Part shown: piece after piece, positions 61,801 through 64,000 of the stretch
Layout of the letters: the number at the start of each line of letters is the position of its first letter
How positions within the stretch are numbered: position 1 is the stretch's first letter
Assembly (NCBI GenBank): GCA_003255065.1
Contig: QAOA01001798.1
Location: forward strand, 118,281-182,280
Origin: Cercis canadensis
Lineage: Eukaryota; Streptophyta; Magnoliopsida; Fabales; Fabaceae
DNA length: 64,000 nt
Reading direction: 5' to 3'
Program-made: the position numbers and the translations under genes
The notes under the pieces: model-generated
What the model saw: the letters and a program-made list of their open reading frames with translations, nothing else
Databases searched by the model: none
What the model was told of the DNA's origin: nothing

Positions 61801-62414
61801 AGCATTTGCTTTGTGCATTCACTCATAAGGGATGAAGTTATGGTTTGCAATAGAGATAGTGCAATGTTTATAACGAAATAAAAAAACAGAAGACATTATG
61901 TTACGTTTAAAACATGTATGTATATTGTGTATAAACAGATGTTGAAGTAATCCCACATGCTGGAGCTAGTAACAAGACTTCTGTTGATATGATATCAAGA
62001 ATAATGACAATTAAAAAAACAAAAAAAAGGAATTGAATTTAATCTTGTGTTATATCCTTTTTCCATTATAAATCAATTGAGATTTATATGTATACTTGCA
62101 GGTTATAGGAGTAGTTGTTGCTGATACTCATGAAAATGCAAAGTTAGCAGCAAGAGAAGTTCACGTCGAGTATGAAGAGCCCCCAGCCATTCTGTCAATA
62201 GAGGAAGCCATTAACGCTAAAAGTTTTCATCCTAACACACAAATGTTTAAGAAAAGGCGATGTTGATCACTGTTTTTAGTAAGGTCAATGTGACAGGATA
62301 ATTGAAGGGCAAGTTCAGATAGGAGGTCAAGAACACTTTTATTTGGAGCCAAATAGCAGTTTAGTATGGACAATGGATGGTGGGAATGAAGTTCATATGA
62401 TTTCATCTACTCAA
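58895..62414 (+). pseudogene. XDH: Xanthine dehydrogenase pseudogene (5'-truncated, decayed)
   Basis: Recognisable exons: 58895-59003 ('HYAINACLAPLY', 'GMHVITVEGLG'), 59182-60686, 61448-61690 and 62102-62414. The order matches plant xanthine dehydrogenase (purine catabolism, hypoxanthine/xanthine to urate): 2Fe-2S domain II ('GFCTPGF', '[11 protein letters not shown]'), FAD domain ('LLVGNTEVGIEMR', 'GGNICTASPISDLNPLW', 'DDIAIVN'), then the start of the molybdenum domain ('VTGVAEYADDTPLPPN', 'GGQEHFYLEPNSS'). It is broken by a frameshift in A10 at 59495-59504 (TAG at 59512), TAA at 59669-59671, a frameshift near 59860-59875, TGA at 61538-61540 (Arg site), an extra A near 62252-62255 and adjacent TAG TAA at 62277-62282. 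The first cysteine of the cluster-II CxxC is Ser (59212-59214). Exon 1 and everything after 'ISSTQ' are missing from the window. Confidence 0.9.
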
Positions 62415-64000
62415 GTAAGTTATATGTTCATGTAGTTCACCCATAAATTATGGTATATGTATAAAACTGAAGTTGCATGGAATATTTAGCTAGCTTTATA
62501 GTTTTATATTTTTTTCTGGAAAGATTCATCCATGTAACTGCTGAATCAGTTAAATGGATATATAATACTAAGAAATGCATCTCAGGATGAAAGATGGTAA
62601 CAGAGTCAAGCTATGGACAAGAAGAGAAAATAAAAGGGCGCGGGAGGGGGGGAGGTTTATCTATTTTGCCAACTTGGTCTTAAGTATAGTGAGTCTTTCC
62701 TTACCACTCATGTATAGTGTATGCTGTATAGCTTTAAACAGGATAGGGAAAGGGAGATATACTGATGGAAGTTGAATAAGAGGGCTATTTCTTCTTATGT
62801 TAACAGTTCCTATCTAATGCTCTTGGGAGCAGGGAAATGAAATTTTCCTAAAAGTAGCATTTTCCTAACTTTTTTTTTGGTTGACACTGATACTAGAATG
62901 ATTCTCAAATTAGATGATCTGAGAGAGAATTATCAATGTGATTGATTGGTGCCCGCCATGTAAAAACTGAACAGGATGGAGAACTGGTTGATAATTTTCT
63001 GTGGTGTTGTTCTGTTGCAAGGTTGTTGCAGGAGCTGGTATTTTCTTCATGGCTAATCTGGTGTTGTGGATGGTGATGCCTTGTGTAATGATAATTAGTG
63101 GCTCTGACACTGTTAAAATATCCAATTAAGGTGCTTAACCTCCTGGGTTGTATCATGGCTGACTGGTGTGCAAATTGCAGTTCCATCTGTTCCTATAATT
63201 GTTGGTTTTGTATGTCCACTTGGTATTTTCTGCAAAGATAGAATTGCTATTATATGTTGCAATGTTGATTTCTCAAGTTTATTAGTTATTTTTTGATCGA
63301 TATAAGCTTAGGTAATTGTATGATGGTTATCTTGTGGCTTAATCATTTCCTATCTTCCTTTTTTTCTCTTTCTTTTTGTTGGTAATATAACACTGTACTC
63401 AATACCTCTTACAGAGAAGGTATCAACTTCTGGAGAATCTGGGATGATGAATATTGTTTTATTACATAATTTTTTATATTAATTTACTTTTTGCATACAA
63501 TATGGTTAAACTTTCAAATTTTGGTCTTTGTATATTATTGATATATGTGTTTCTTCCCTTGACAGTTGCTTGATGAGTATCCTACTATACATTACAATTT
63601 ATTTTCTGGGTAGCGGCGCCTTCTGCAGCACAATTTGTTTTACACAAAGGAGATAAGTTGAAGAATAGAGCAGAGGGTTTTATTGTATAATTGTCATATC
63701 CTTTAAAAGAACACTAACCTTTTATCTTGTATATGCCTTTGGTTTTAGTTGTATAAACCATATGTTAATGACTGCAACTTACTAATGTCACAGTTTTGAT
63801 ACAAGGAATGAAAATTATAGATTTGGAATGGGAATAAAATGACCATTTTCATTCTATAGTTTTGGTAGCTATATGGAGATGAAGTCAACATGAAATGGGA
63901 TCAAAATTAATTGTAAAAGACATACATTTATCTTATTAATAATACAACAAAGTTATTTTTTTTTAATAATTATAATATTTTAACTGATTTTAGGTCACTA
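62415..64000. other. Downstream of the XDH remnant, no exon recognised
   Basis: The next expected XDH exon is not found within this window. Short frames, such as that at 62575-62775, carry no domain. A segment near 63600-63690 is open for about 25 codons but does not match XDH. The pseudogene either ends at 62414 or resumes beyond the window after a long intron. Confidence 0.4.

Noticed and set aside
63600..63690. A further XDH exon near 63600
   Set aside because: The open stretch does not resemble the expected next XDH segment after 'ISSTQ'.
1..64000. CRISPR arrays, bacterial operons, phage or integrated viral genes
   Set aside because: No regularly spaced repeats, no operon-like packing, and all confident genes are intron-split plant nuclear genes.

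Overview
This is nuclear DNA from a flowering plant. Genes are split by many GT-AG introns, intergenic DNA is AT-rich and full of short transposable elements, and the recognisable proteins are plant-specific (a TIC110 chloroplast import component, a plant bHLH-like/ACT-like regulator, a plant-type xanthine dehydrogenase). Pairs of near-identical sequence abutting most single n characters suggest a heterozygous, probably outcrossing eudicot; I cannot name the species.

Layout. 1-5.4 kb: element debris (a foldback element, a copia/LINE remnant on the minus strand, a 660-bp duplication around an assembly join). 5.4-7.5 kb: a complete four-exon minus-strand gene for a nuclear RPA34.5/Mediator-associated-protein-2-like protein. 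9.5-12.0 kb: a 2.6-kb hAT-type insertion with terminal repeats and an 8-bp target duplication. 12.1-16.0 kb: three tandem 1.28-kb units. 16-31 kb: gene-poor, with several Mutator-type MITEs bounded by 9-bp duplications (one inserted inside another), a hAT-type element and a MuDR-type transposase fragment. 31.5-32.6 kb: a complete four-exon bHLH-like/ACT-like gene. 33.1 kb: a hAT end whose flank is repeated without the element after an n, i.e. an apparent filled/empty allele pair. 36.1-40.6 and 44.3-48.6 kb: two tandem minus-strand paralogues of a TruA-family tRNA pseudouridine synthase with the same seven-exon plan; the upstream one carries a duplicated 36-nt exon 2. Between them are two inverted-repeat elements and an unrecognised two-exon coding remnant. 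49.9-57.9 kb: complete 15-exon TIC110 on the plus strand. 58.9-62.4 kb: a decayed xanthine dehydrogenase copy without its first exon, with several stops, frameshifts and a lost cluster cysteine.

The intact genes are housekeeping or regulatory genes of unrelated function (RNA modification, plastid protein import, nuclear transcription) and do not form a pathway cluster. Reading frames were joined by eye at consensus splice sites; phases and totals are consistent for all five intact gene models. No undescribed multigene system is evident. The most unusual items are the phase-preserving exon duplication in the second pseudouridine synthase, the nested MITE pair, and the apparent allelic presence/absence of a hAT element.
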